Positions 48,991 to 60,432 of a stretch of DNA of 64,000 bases are shown here, piece after piece (the stretch's first letter is position 1; each line of letters starts with the position of its first letter). Under the pieces are notes generated by a model. The model had not been told where the DNA came from. It made no database searches and saw nothing but the letters and a program-made list of their open reading frames with translations. This stretch comes from Cololabis saira (Eukaryota; Chordata; Actinopteri; Beloniformes; Belonidae), in the NCBI RefSeq assembly GCF_033807715.1, contig NC_084590.1, positions 36,979,505 through 37,043,504 of the forward strand, given 5' to 3'. The translations under genes were made by a program, and so were the position numbers.

Positions 48991-49470
48991 CAGTTAATTT
49001 TACTTTTATATCGCCAAATTCCCAGGAAGAATTACTTAATGCACTTTTTTCAAAATGTTAAAACATTCATCACAGTAATAATTAAATCGATTGATTCAGC
49101 CAAATTCAAAACTAAAATTCATCCCAGTAATAATTAAATCGATTGATTCAGCCAAATTCAAATATGCATGAAATTCTAGTCCATTTAAAAACTAAACACT
49201 GAATCAAACAGATCATATTGAATCTTTAATACCTTGTACCTTGCCCATGCACACAGCGGCAAGAAAAAAACCAGGGAAGACACTTCCAGCAGAGCCTCAC
49301 AAAGGGAGGCCATCTGCATCGTCCGGTTGAGGACTGGAGAGGACAGGAGACGCCAGCAAACGGAGAGTAGTCCAGGGAGATCTGCTATAAGACCTGATAA
49401 AACACTGCATTAACAGAAATATCAACAGTGACATATACATATAGGATAAGTGAAGCAAAGTCAGTCAGTT
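48991..49470. repeat. Fish interspersed repeat fragment
   Basis: The text AAAAACCAGGGAAGACACTT and GAGGCCATCTGCATCGTCCG resembles a repeat that I recall from fish genomes. It is preceded by a cut-down TTTTATATCGCCAAATTCCCA motif. Two direct copies of AATAATTAAATCGATTGATT plus CAGCCAAATTCAAA lie 52 bp apart (from 49075 and 49127). The class is unknown. Confidence 0.5.
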
Positions 49471-50469
49471 ATTACTAAGACAGACAGCAAAATAAAACAT
49501 TTTGGCATACAAAAAAAAAGCAGCTTTGACAAAAGACCTTTAAAAGATACAAAAAGCGGACGAAGCTCAAAGCAGATGGCAGCTGAGTCTGGAGGATTTA
49601 GTGGAAGACTCTAAACATCAGATAGCCTCGGGAGTAGATCTGTAATGTAGGTTTAACTTCTGTTGTGACACCTGTGCTTTCACTCTCTTCTCATCTGACA
49701 CCAAATTTTGTCAGATGTAGCTGGAAGTCTGTTTTTGTACATTGTGTAGACTAAAGTTGGGACAATATCGAAAAAGGTGGTTGAGGCGAATTGGTGATTC
49801 TTGACAATAAATTTGAAATTCCTTTGAAGACGGTATGGACTTTATTTCTTACATTTACATTAAAAGTGTACATCCATATTTTCGCTTCTGGGCAACTAAC
49901 ACTTTACTAGTTTCTAAAGTTCTCATTCCTTCTGCCAACTTTTTTTTTTTGCCCCCCCTCCACTCTTCAATTTTGAAGTATCAGTTTCAGTTTCAGTTGA
50001 AGGAATGTCTGATTATTTTTCCGAAGTACCTTCTAGTTCTCTGGCTCTCCTGTCTCTACTTTTGGCACCTTAAGTAATGTTCAACTGCCGCTCTGGTTGT
50101 CTTGCGTCAGCGCTCTGTTGCTCGCTGGCTCTGTTGCTCGATGCTTGATGCTCGATGGAGGGAACTCATGGAGCCAGACTAGAAGTGACTTTGGCTATGT
50201 TCACACAGCAGGTCTTAATGCACATTTAGTATTTCAAATGTGTCTTATGTCAGACTTCATTGTAAACAGGCATCTGTTTTGGAGTGATCCCCATGTGCCG
50301 TTTGATGAAGTGACATCATGCGCAGTACGCCAGGTGTATGTATATAAACAACCATGCAGCAGCTGTGAGCATGTCTGATTTCATTATTAAGTTTTTGTGC
50401 AGTGGAAGGGGACAATTTCAACTTATTATAACTAATGAACTAATTATAATGAGATGTGTGAAGAGATGG
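49471..50469. other. Unique sequence, no gene seen
   Basis: About 1 kb, AT-rich, with no recognised feature. Confidence 0.5.
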
Positions 50470-51130
50470 CTTCAACATAGGTCTGGGCAATATATCGAGA
50501 TTTTAATATATATCCATATATTTTCAAACGCAATATGGTACGAGACAATATCGTTTATATCGATTATTAAAAAAAAAAAAAAAAAAAAACATTTTTTTTT
50601 TTTTTTTTTTTTTTTTACGATTTTGATATAGCTTATTTTGTGACAAATTGACTTGAATGTTTTATTTGAGATTTGCACAAATGTTTTGTTATTTGCACAA
50701 CTGTCAACCTCAGTGGAAAAGTCTGCCTGTTACTGTCTACATTGTATTAATTGCCCAGTGTATTTTAATTTAATTGTTATGCAGGAAAGGGATATTTGTT
50801 TTATTTTATTCAAGAAGCATTTTTATTCTATATATGCAGGCAGTTTATTTTTATTTCATTTGTTTTATACATTTTGATATTGTGCAGACCTCTGTTAATA
50901 AAGGAACCTGTGTGACATTTGGCACGAGGCTTTGTATTAAAACTGACTGTTTTTTTAAGGGTTTGCCTCAGAAAAAAATGAAGCTAACAGAGATGCTATG
51001 CTATAATGCTTTGGGGGAAACCCCGATTAAGGCACAGAAAAAATATCGAGATATATATCGAGTATCGCCATTCAGCTAGAAAATATCGAGATATGACTTT
51101 TGGTCCATATCGCCCAGCCCTACTTCAACA
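50470..51130. mobile_element. Non-autonomous hAT element with perfect 8-bp target duplication
   Basis: The element spans 50478-51122 (645 bp). It starts TAGGTCTGGGCAATATATCG and ends CATATCGCCCAGCCCTA. The 8-mer CTTCAACA stands on both sides (50470-50477 and 51123-51130). Subterminal ATATCGAGAT motifs repeat at both ends. An A-run (50569-50589) faces a T-run (50592-50616) inside. There is no transposase. The perfect duplication suggests a fairly recent insertion. Confidence 0.92.
50569..50616. repeat. Adjacent A-run and T-run (self-complementary)
   Basis: Twenty-one A residues, two bases, then twenty-five T residues inside the hAT element. The pair can fold into an AT hairpin. Such sequences are error-prone in sequencing and assembly. 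Confidence 0.9.
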
Positions 51131-51490
51131 TCTACAGAGGTGTGTGTGGATGAGGAATCAGAGCCAGGAGTGGAGGACCGTGATGTGACCGGCTTTACAG
51201 AAGCAGATCCAAATCCAAAATGATCCTGCCAGGGCAGAATGGTGACATTAATCGCATACATGTGACGCCAAAGACGGTTGAGATGCGATCTGACGGTTCA
51301 GACTCGTATGTGGTCTTGAATCAGATGCTTATCTGGTGTTTTCCAATACAACTTTAAAGTGACCCAGTTCTGATCTGGAAAAGATTGGATTTCATCTCAT
51401 TGAAGTTGTTCAGACAGCCAAAAGAAAATCAGATATGGGGAAGTAAATCTTGTTTGAGTGGCTTTTGCCTGCAAGGTGAAAGCAGTTGAA
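51131..51490. other. Unique spacer, nothing recognised
   Basis: About 360 bp between two repeats. Confidence 0.5.
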
Positions 51491-51650
51491 AAGTCGGGGC
51501 TTCCCAGCCCCGTTGGTTCCTCACGGACCACCGTCCTGCATCTGCTTCAGTCCACCCTCATACACATGACGGTGTCTTTAACAGAGTTGTGCAAACCTTG
51601 AAGACAAGCTGATGATGGCCATTAATTTGAATCAGGTGTGGACTACTCTG
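51491..51650. repeat. Degenerate fish repeat
   Basis: The phrases GGGGCTTCCCAGCCCCG, GGACCACCGTCCTGCATCTG and, at the other end, AATTTGAATCAGGTGTGGAC resemble a common fish interspersed repeat containing TTCCCAACCCTGGTCCTC and CACACCTGATTCAAAT. The class is not certain; it has no coding capacity. Confidence 0.5.
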
Positions 51651-54600
51651 ATCTAGTAAAAAAAAAAAAGAGAACTCATGGACATCACTCTAAACGAGGT
51701 GGTCTTGAAGGCATCGTATGTCGTTATAAGCCTCACTGTGCTTTTCTGCATTCATGCTGCCACCGCGGAGGTGTGAATGACGTCTGCTGGGGGCATGAAC
51801 AACCTTGTACTATCACAGGCCAAGTCCATTTATCTGTGGTGGAGCACATATAGCCAAATTTTCTTCCCTAAAAAATATCAGATATACTTAATCATCTGAA
51901 CACAATATGATTGTGATGTGTGATCATTTTGTGCGATGGAACATCTCAGATGGGCCTCCGAGCCCAGCGACAGCAACGCTTTTGTATTCATGAACGTAGC
52001 TCCATATGAGTTCTGTTTAATTTCTTGATACAGTGCCGTCTAAAGGATCAGAGGTTGTGTCCAGCTGAGGCTCCCACCTTTGCCCTTAACGTGATGAAAG
52101 ACCTCAGATTATTTAGCAATTCTCTGCAGAAGAAACGAGCAAATTCCTTTAAATATTTCAGTGGAAAAACACTTTACCACGTTAACAATGATTTTTTTTC
52201 CCTCACACACGTGTTTGCAAAGTAAAGATCGTTTCCTATTATTTAATGCTCAACAATTCAGCCTTTCAGGGATACTGCTTTGTACACATCACCTCTTGGA
52301 AATAAGTTTTCGTCTGTCACCTACTCACTAGTTGTAACTACTCCCCATTCCAACTTGTTGTAAAGTGTCGCAGGCCTGAAATACAGAAATAGACACGCAC
52401 TTACAAATTAAAGATAAAAGTTGATAGGAGTGTGTGTGTGGAAAGAAAAACAGGAAATATCTTGCTAATTTTTTGAAAAATAAGTAATAAAATGTAAATC
52501 ACTGAATCTTTTGTGTTCTTTTGTTTTGTTTTCTGAAAATCACGGTTTCCGTCTCAACCCAACCCGTTCTGATTTGTATTTGCAGACGTTTTTTCTTGAG
52601 TATGATGTGCCAAGCTTTTTTCCGTTGCTGATTGCGTTCTTTCGCCCACTTCGCTCTCCTGTTTTAATGTTTATGAGATAAAGAATCAAGAATCTGGTTT
52701 ACATGCTTTAATCAGTGTGTGAAATGTTGAGCAGCACTTCTTAGATACAGAGACATAAATATCCTTCAACAGGGCATAAATCAGCCCTCAGCCAGGCTTA
52801 TTGTGGACACCGAGTGCTGAATGAACTGGAGCAGCACCTATTCTCTTCTACATTCACTGATGATAAATAATCACCTTCGTATTGAGTTGAACTGAATGCA
52901 CATAATTAAAGCTTAATAAAATAAAATCCCCAAAAGGTCTGAAAATATGCAGGAAGAACATGAAGAAGTGAAGTGTGATGACGACACGTATATCAGACAT
53001 CTTTCATCCAGAACTATTAAATCTTTTTCCTGGGCTGTGATTATTAATGCTTTCTTTCGCGCTTCAAGACAGTTATTATGGTGTCTGAGGAAAAAAGTTA
53101 ATAATAGTAAGTGGTATTTGATATCGGAGAAGCAGAGGGAAACTTTTCATTTCACAGTAAGTTAAAATAAAAGTACATCTCAGAAGTATAGGTTGTAGAT
53201 TGAGAACACATTTAAAGCTATGATTGGATTTACCGAAATATCAAGAATCCCAGATATAATGTTATATTTCACACCAGAATGGGAGGTTCTTTGGGATATG
53301 TTCAGTGATTAATCCTGTGGATGTTGCAACACTGTAAACATGTAGTTTAAAATGCTCAAAGTGTCTTTTATAGTCTTGCGATCCTCAAATATTGAAGCCA
53401 GTGTTGCCAGACCCAAAACCAAATTATCATAGCTAGAGCCTGAAACTATTGTGTTTCCACTAAAATGGTCTTACAACAACAGCCGGTGAGAACAGAGTTT
53501 GCAATGTATTCTGATGGCTTGGGGTGGGGGGCTAAGGAGGCATGTCTATGTGAGAGAGGAAGTGAGGATAAAATAAATAAAACATAACTTAAAACAACAG
53601 ATCAATTACAAACAAATTACTCTGCTGAAGCTGATTCCAAATTAGACTAATAATGAATAGTTGTTGAAAGGCATTGTGAAATTATCTTACACTTATCATA
53701 CAGAGGTTGAAACTATTGTACGAATACGATAATTATTGAACATCTGTCAACGCTGGTAGAAACACCAGAGGATAATTGATTCCTAGTGAGAGCAGAGATT
53801 CTGTTTATTGGCCAGATTACATACATAAAACTATTTTGCGAAGCGTGGGAAGTTGGAGCATGAAAGAAAAACGTATCTGTTGAGTTCTGGTGCGCCTCAT
53901 GATCATGTTCGATAAAACTGCAAAGCTTACAGTATCAGTGACTTCGACCTCTAACCAGCAAGTTTTATAGTTACAGAAATGTTGACAGTTTTTGTTTTTC
54001 AATGGCAGTAAAATCTCTCATTTGGCCCCTTTCATTTTTGGTAATGAGACTGCACACATTTTTTATTTTCTTCCTCACATCAGAGACACATGTCCCCTGA
54101 TATTACTGAATAAAGGGATTTTGCCTATAATTTACAAATGTACGTAGAAATAATGATATTCCCATCATTTAAGTGTCATTTTTATACTATACTATAATTG
54201 AAGCATCTTCTCTCATACAAAAGGTTTGATGAATTTTCTTTCTTATAAAGTCCTGAATTTTAAACCTCTTCACTGTAGCTAATCTGACATACAGGACCAC
54301 GCTAAGGGAGGGTTAGGGTTGTGCTGCCTGCTTCTTTTCACATGGCATTATTAGTCTGAAATCAGATTGTGGAACCATAAATGTCTCCAGGGTAATGGAC
54401 TAATCTATACCCCTCAATTAAACTCTTTATAGGTCTAACTGTATTAATAAAATATCCTACTATACACAGACACCAGCCACTTAATGGAGTGGACATCAGC
54501 ATTAAGTGCAGCTGTAACTGAGCTGTCTTGACACTCTGAGCCCCCAACCTTCAGCCAGATTGAATGCATAAATCCAGCAGGGCTAAGAGTAAGAACCAAG

Positions 54601-55200
54601 AATAGATCTATCATCAACTGCAAAATTCCCATTTAACTCCTGGCTGCTCATTGCACATATATGACCACAGGGAATGTATCTTTGTGCAGAGCAAAAAGGT
54701 GCAAATAAGAATACGCTTATTTCTGTCTCCTCAATATCCAAAGTCAAACCTCCCAGTTCTGTGTAAGTAGTGGTCCTCCTGCGTTACTTTTAATCTGAAT
54801 TATAGCAGGTGTCACGAGTTTGTTACCCATATAAAATGATTGATTGGAAGGACGAGAGTTTTTTTCCCCTTTTACATTACTGTGAAAGTGATAGTGTTTC
54901 TGTGGCAGCCATTACTTTTATTTAGTATGCTCGCATAACAAATCCGGATTTAGATTTCAAGCCCTGCAAATTGTGTCTGCAAGGCAGTAAACAATAAATT
55001 GAAGCGACCAATGAAGCTGTTTTTTATGTTCATAATACCTTCTTTAAGTTCCAGTCGTATTTCTAATAATATCGTTGGTTCCAGACTCATGCAGTTCTTT
55101 ACCTGACGCATTGCTCTGCCATTAATCCAGATAGCAAGTAAATGATAAAATGATCAATATCTTCTCGTTGAGAAAAAATATTAATTTAGAGCACAGTTAT
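51651..55200. other. Unique sequence, no gene seen
   Basis: About 3.5 kb of AT-rich unique DNA. No transposon, exon or RNA gene was recognised. Reading frames are short and without coding character. Confidence 0.5.
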
Positions 55201-55699
55201 TTAAAGGAGACCTATTATGGCATATAATAGCTATTTTAAACAGGCCTTGAATGTCTTAAAAACAAGCTTTTGATTGTTTTTGCTAAATAAATTAGAAATT
55301 AAGTCTCTGAGCCATGTCTCTATCTTCCCCGTTTCTAACCTCCATCTCTATGCAGGATTCTGAGTGGGCGGGCGGCTATGATAATGAGGCTTTGTGCTGA
55401 TTGGCTGCCTGAATGACACGATACACCGCTACGAAAAAATGGCGGAAGCTCCGGCCGGCGGAGTTAGTTGTGGGCGTGGTTTCATGCATTGCTCCTGTCG
55501 TGACGTCGCGACCGGAGCAGAATCTGAACGGGTCGTAGAAGCCACATCAGACTGGACGGCTCATCCGGGCGGCTGTACAGACACTGCAGAATTTGGTTGC
55601 TTTCCTCCTTCTCTGAGTTGGCAGGCTGAGGGGAGACCACTTTATGTATGTTAAAGCAAGAAAAAACGAGTTTTTCATTATAGGTCCCCCTATTTTTAA
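55201..55699 (+). mobile_element. TTAA-flanked miniature element related to the one at 24.0 kb
   Basis: The element spans 55205-55695, flanked by TTAA at 55201-55204 and 55696-55699. The left end AGGAGACCTATTATGGCAT and the inverted right end (AGGGGGACCTATAATG) form a short TIR. The block ATTTTAAACAGGCCTTGAAT is shared with the element at 23985-24311. The interior contains GCTGATTGGCTGCCTGAATG and a GC-rich part. The 86-codon frame over it is an artefact. Target preference suggests piggyBac-type mobilisation, which is an inference. Confidence 0.8.
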
Positions 55700-56205
55700 G
55701 TGTAAAAAAAAAAAAAGAACAGCTATCAACCGTTAAAACATATCTACTACCTACCGACAGCAATTGATCCTGGGGGGGTGTTGGGGTTTGGGGGAAAGAT
55801 AGTGGCCTAAGTCTGGTAGACGTGCCGCTACCGTGGACTTAAGAAAGCTCTACATTCTGTTGGTAAGTCGGACTGGGGCTCAACAGCTCAACATTTGATG
55901 CAGTCCTATATTGACATTTTCTTGACCATTTTAACTCTACATTTCAAATCAATGTCTTGTTGGAAAGCTGAGTGCTGCCCAAGGCAAACATCCTGCAGAT
56001 AGCCTGATGTTGTCTTATAGTCCTCTTGCCTAAAATTTTCCAAGGTCCAAGTATGACAGCCAAGGCACTTTTGATACATTTTTGCAATTTGGGTGCTAAT
56101 TTGATAAAAATTGATAATAATTGTTAGTAAAAAGAAAAATTGTTGGAAAGCTGAAGTGTAGCAGAGAGAGAGACCTAGTCAATCTCCTGAGATGGACATG
56201 CATGC
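55700..56205. other. Unique sequence, nothing recognised
   Basis: About 500 bp between two DNA elements. Confidence 0.5.
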
Positions 56206-56609
56206 ATGAAGATTAGGGCTGGGTATCGATTCAAATGTCAAGAATCGATTCGATTCCGATTCTTAAGATTCAGAATCAATTATCAGGATTTGATTTGATC
56301 AAAAATGTTTTTTTGAGCTGTTGCCTGGATAATATGACTGTAGTTATGCAACATATGAACAATAAGAGGCCTGTCGCTGCAATCGCTGCAGCTACTCTTC
56401 AACGCCATGTTCATTGTTGGACAGTTTCACACCACAGCCATGTGTGAATTAAATGACGTGACTACTGGGATTAAAGTTCACCGGGCGAAAATCAAATGAA
56501 GAAAAAAAAAAATTGATCTTTAGGCATACAAATTGATTTTTAGGAATTAATGAGAATCGATTTAGAATCGTAAAAATCTATTTTTGTTCAACACAGGCCT
56601 AATGAAGAT
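56206..56609. mobile_element. Short non-autonomous hAT element with perfect 8-bp target duplication
   Basis: The element spans 56214-56601 (388 bp). It starts TAGGGCTGGGTATCGATTC and ends CACAGGCCTA. ATGAAGAT stands on both sides (56206-56213 and 56602-56609). The subterminal region is full of AATCGATT-type motifs in both orientations. No coding capacity. Confidence 0.92.
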
Positions 56610-59600
56610 GTTAGTAGGAAGGAAACAACTCCTGAAGCTTGTTAGGATTTGCACAGAAAAAACCCCCAAAAAACAAAAGTTTTAAAAATTATACAGTATA
56701 ATTATAAATAAATAATGTTGGTCTGAGCTCGGTGTCAGCTGCATATTTGACCTGCTTGTCCTTCCCTCGCAGGTAATAACAGTAGGGTGATGAGACTTCC
56801 TTCTAATAATAAAATGAGCAACATTAGAGGGGCTGGATGTCGGGCTGCCACAGTCCTGGCTGCTTCTTTTCCCATGGTAATCCCATGATCCTCTGTCCAG
56901 GGTAGATATTGGAAAAATACAAATGCAAATCCTCTGCCTTCCAACAATTCCACCTGGGAGAGCTGGGAGACGTCTGTTAATGAATGGCAAAGAGAATTGC
57001 AAGTGTGTGTGTGTGTGTGTCTGTGTGTATGAGGACCACAAAGAAAGAGAGAAGTGAAAATAGAAATAAAGAATCAATGAGAAAAACACAGAAGATGTCA
57101 GTGTGTGTGCGATGGCTTTTAGTTGTATATATGACCCATGAGCACAGAGAGTTTGATTGACCATAACCTTTGCATTTTGTATGCGTGTTGTGTAGTGTGT
57201 GTGTGTGTGTGTGTGTGTATACACATTCCCACTGTAACACTTGGATGCTATTTGAATAAGTCCACCTGAGACCCGGATCCCGTACAGCTCCCATCAGCAG
57301 CTCAGGTGTTGTTGGAATCAGATTCATTTCCAAACAGAAAGATCCAAATGGAGATGAAGCAGAGACCAGTGTATCTGTGTCAGGAGATTGATTAATGAAT
57401 AAATAAACAAATGCAGAGAGAATGCAATAAATGTTAAATAGGGCTAGTCAACATTCACTTGCTTGCACAAAATGCAGAATAACAGAATTTTTGTAGGAAT
57501 TTCTTTACATGCTTGGATTTGGAGACTAGATCTATAAAATCAGTTGTGTAAAGCCAAAGTAAAGTTCACAATTATGAACAAACAAACAGAAAAGAAAAAA
57601 AAACACTTTACTTTCTAACCTACTTGCTTGGAATTTTGTCTTAAAATACTAGCGTCCACAGAGTTTAAATCCTGCATTGTGAACAGTAACACTGAGGGTA
57701 CTGTATGGATGCTATGACTGATGTTTGCATTGCGAGCTCAACATACAGTACCACATCTAAAGAAGGCCCATTGAATTAAACTGAGTTTCTCAGCTGCAGT
57801 GTATCTACGTGGATATATTGAGGCCGAGAATAAGTAACACTCATTCTTTGATGATGAATGACATTTTTACTACTCTGCAGCTGACGTATGTGTAATGCTG
57901 GCTAACAGGCTGTATGCTAATGTGAAGGCTATAAAGTCGGAGGCAATAAAATCTTCTCAGAGGTCTAAACCTGCCTCACACCAGGCCCTTCTCCCTTCCT
58001 CATGCTTTCTGTCTTGCACTGAAACCTGCAGCTCAACAACGATGACCTCTAGTTTCCAGAGGGAACCAGGAGGGCTGAGGGGGGAATGAGAAATGGAAGA
58101 GCAAGGATGCAGTAGTCTGCCAGACTCAGGTGTATATATTTGTAACTGTGGCTTGAATGTGAATGAGCATGACACTGTCTGCAATGTTTCGCCGGCCGAC
58201 TGCAAATGTGCCCATTCATTATTGTTCAACTTGTTCCATTTTCCCTGCTCGTGTTATCTTCACTGGGAACTGTTTGCTTCTCTGATGCGTTCACAGCCTT
58301 CACATCTGCAGACAGATACGTCTGCAACGCGATCAATGAGCCCCTGGTCCATACAACTAGCTCTGTCAAACATAATGACATTAACATGACACGAATGCAT
58401 GTTTGAGTCGCCAGACGGCGTGTTCTTGCACTGCACAATTTGAGCTTGAGAAGTGGCTGCTGGCTGGTGTGCTTTTTACATCTGACCTTTAAATACAAAC
58501 ACCACAGAGCTGCTGAATTTACACACTGCCTACCTCTGTCACATGTAATTATATTGCTGTAATAATGTGATTAATGCTTTACTGCTCAGCGCAAGTAATA
58601 GGAAATAAAGTGTGGGAGAATTTTGTGATTAATCTTAACATGTATTACTGGAAAGTCATTTAATTAAATAGCAGACTGTTGATTCAGGCTCAGGTGAAAA
58701 GTCAAGTGTGTGAAATTTGCATTGGCCGGGTCTGAATTGAGGCGGAAATTAATTCTCACAGCTACTGTAAATGAGATGTGCTCCATCACACGTATGACGG
58801 GGGAATTATGGGGAATGAAATCCATGTCATCCTGATGGTCCCGCTTTCATTCAGTGTAATTTGGTTGAGAATGAAGAAGTCAGCTTGTGTGAAATTCAGT
58901 CCTCGTTGCTCGCTCCGTCTCATTTTCGCTCGCGCCCTCGTGTCCAGAACTGTTGACCTTGAAGCAAAGCTGCAAAAGAGCTGATGGCAGGAATAACTTT
59001 TCTCTCTTTCGATTCCTGTCACCCTCCAAGGGTTTTTTTTTTCTTTTATTCACAGTCGAGTGAGGTCAGCCATAATAACCATCAGCCACACAATTATTAT
59101 TACAAACGTCAGACTGAGCGGTCTGGGCGGCATTAATAACAGTGATTGTCAATTTTTTTTTTCTTTTTTTATAGAAGCTGATATTTATTGATCAGGATTA
59201 AAGTTAGATTTTTTTTTAAGGAGGTGAAGCGGTAACATAATCTTGAAGAGAACTGGAGCCGGATGTGGGGTTTTAAGAGCAGCAGTGAGGTTGGTGGGCG
59301 AGAGACAGAAGCCGGGAGTCAAGTACCTCCTGCTTCCTCTACACGTCTGTGACAGAGACGAGGTGGAACATGCAGTGGGTGAGAGTCAGCATAACCACTG
59401 CTTGAGATCTCCTGTCTGAACTACAGCCTGAGTGTCACCCTACTTTTGTTAGCATTCATATGATGATCTATGTATTTTTCCTTCTGTAACCCTAATTGTA
59501 TATTTTGAAATGTTTACCTAAACCAAAACAATAGCACAGAAGAAAAAATAAGAGCTACTGAAAATGCTGAGTCACTTGGCTCTCCGACTGTAGTGTGGTG

Positions 59601-59611
59601 CGTGACAGTGC
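56610..59611. other. Unique sequence, no gene seen
   Basis: Contains two short TG tracts (listed separately). The region about 58,520-58,800 has balanced composition with TAATTATATT, GATTAATG and TTTAATTAAAT motifs and looks enhancer-like. No exon was recognised. Confidence 0.5.
57003..57218. repeat. Two short (TG)n tracts
   Basis: TG arrays at 57003-57028 (with one interruption) and 57195-57218, about 165 bp apart. Frames over them are artefacts. Confidence 0.93.
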
Positions 59612-60432
59612 AAAAATGAAATCCCGGAATTGGAAGCTAATGCCATAGTTGCTGATGAGGAGTGGGAGAATTCTTCGGTACCCTGGCAGAAGTGTTTAAG
59701 CAGCCCAACCTGGAGAGAATTTAGCTGGAAGTTGAAAATTAGATATTTTAAGACTCCTTTAGTGATAGCTAGATATGATAATAATTGTTCCCCCCTTTGT
59801 TGGAGGGGTTGTGGCATGATAGGGGACTTCTCTCACATTTTTTGGGATTGCCCTAAATTGCAAAAATTCTGGGAGATGTGAAGCGACAGATAAGTGAGAT
59901 TTTGAATTTAAATAGAACAATAGAACCACAGCAACTACTTTTGGGTACTGTTCTGTTAACAGATTTAGGGAAAAACTGTGTGTCTTTACTCAGGGCGCTT
60001 TTGTTGATTGCACATAAAATGATCACAGTAAATTGGCTTAAGCCTCATCCACCCACACTGGACCAGTGGACCCAAAGACTTAAGGATGTGAACTGTATGG
60101 AGCACATAACGGCAAAGCTTCGACTCCAGACGGACTTGTATCTTACGAAATGGACACCTGTTAGAATGTATTTAGAGAAGTGAGAATATTGTTTCTGTGC
60201 AACTGAGCTAGTTGAATTTTCCTCTTTTTTTATTAAATTTTATTTTTTTTTTCTTTAGTATTCTGAAATAAGTGGACTTATGAGCAATATCCTTTCACCT
60301 CATGGCAATTTGATTGTCTATTTGATACGATGTTATTTTGATACCAAGCTGTGTATTTGTACCTGTCATACTGTGTGAGACTGTCAAGGAACTGGTTCTA
60401 ATAAATGTAAAAAAAAAAAAAAATGAAATCCC
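59612..60432 (+). mobile_element. 5'-truncated L1-type LINE copy with target duplication
   Basis: The direct repeat AAAAATGAAATCCC flanks the copy (59612-59625 and 60419-60432; the A residues are shared with the poly(A) tail). The insert of about 790 bp consists of the end of ORF2, a 3' UTR of roughly 220 bp and an A-tail preceded by AATAAATG (about 60401). This is classical target-primed reverse transcription with 5' truncation. The flanking repeat is intact, so the insertion is relatively young. Confidence 0.88.
59626..60183 (+). pseudogene. L1-type ORF2 C-terminus (Cys/His domain) with one frameshift
   Basis: Translation gives WENSSVPWQKCLSSPTWREF, then CWRGCGMIGDFSHIFWDCPK and, after a change of frame, KRQISEILNLNRTIEPQQLL, ALLLIAHKMITVNWLKPHPP and KLRLQTDLYLTKWTPVRMYL, followed by the stop at 60181-60183. 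The C-x3-C-x7-H-x4-C arrangement is the C-terminal Cys/His motif of L1-clade ORF2 proteins, thought to help RNA binding. The endonuclease and reverse-transcriptase domains are lost by 5' truncation. A one-base shift near 59,875 breaks the frame at FWEM. The rest is remarkably open, which agrees with a young copy. It is of the fish Swimmer/Tx1-like kind as far as I can tell from memory. Confidence 0.85.

Noticed and set aside
55394..55763. Frames of up to 93 codons
   Set aside because: They fall inside a TTAA-flanked miniature element and its GC-rich centre.
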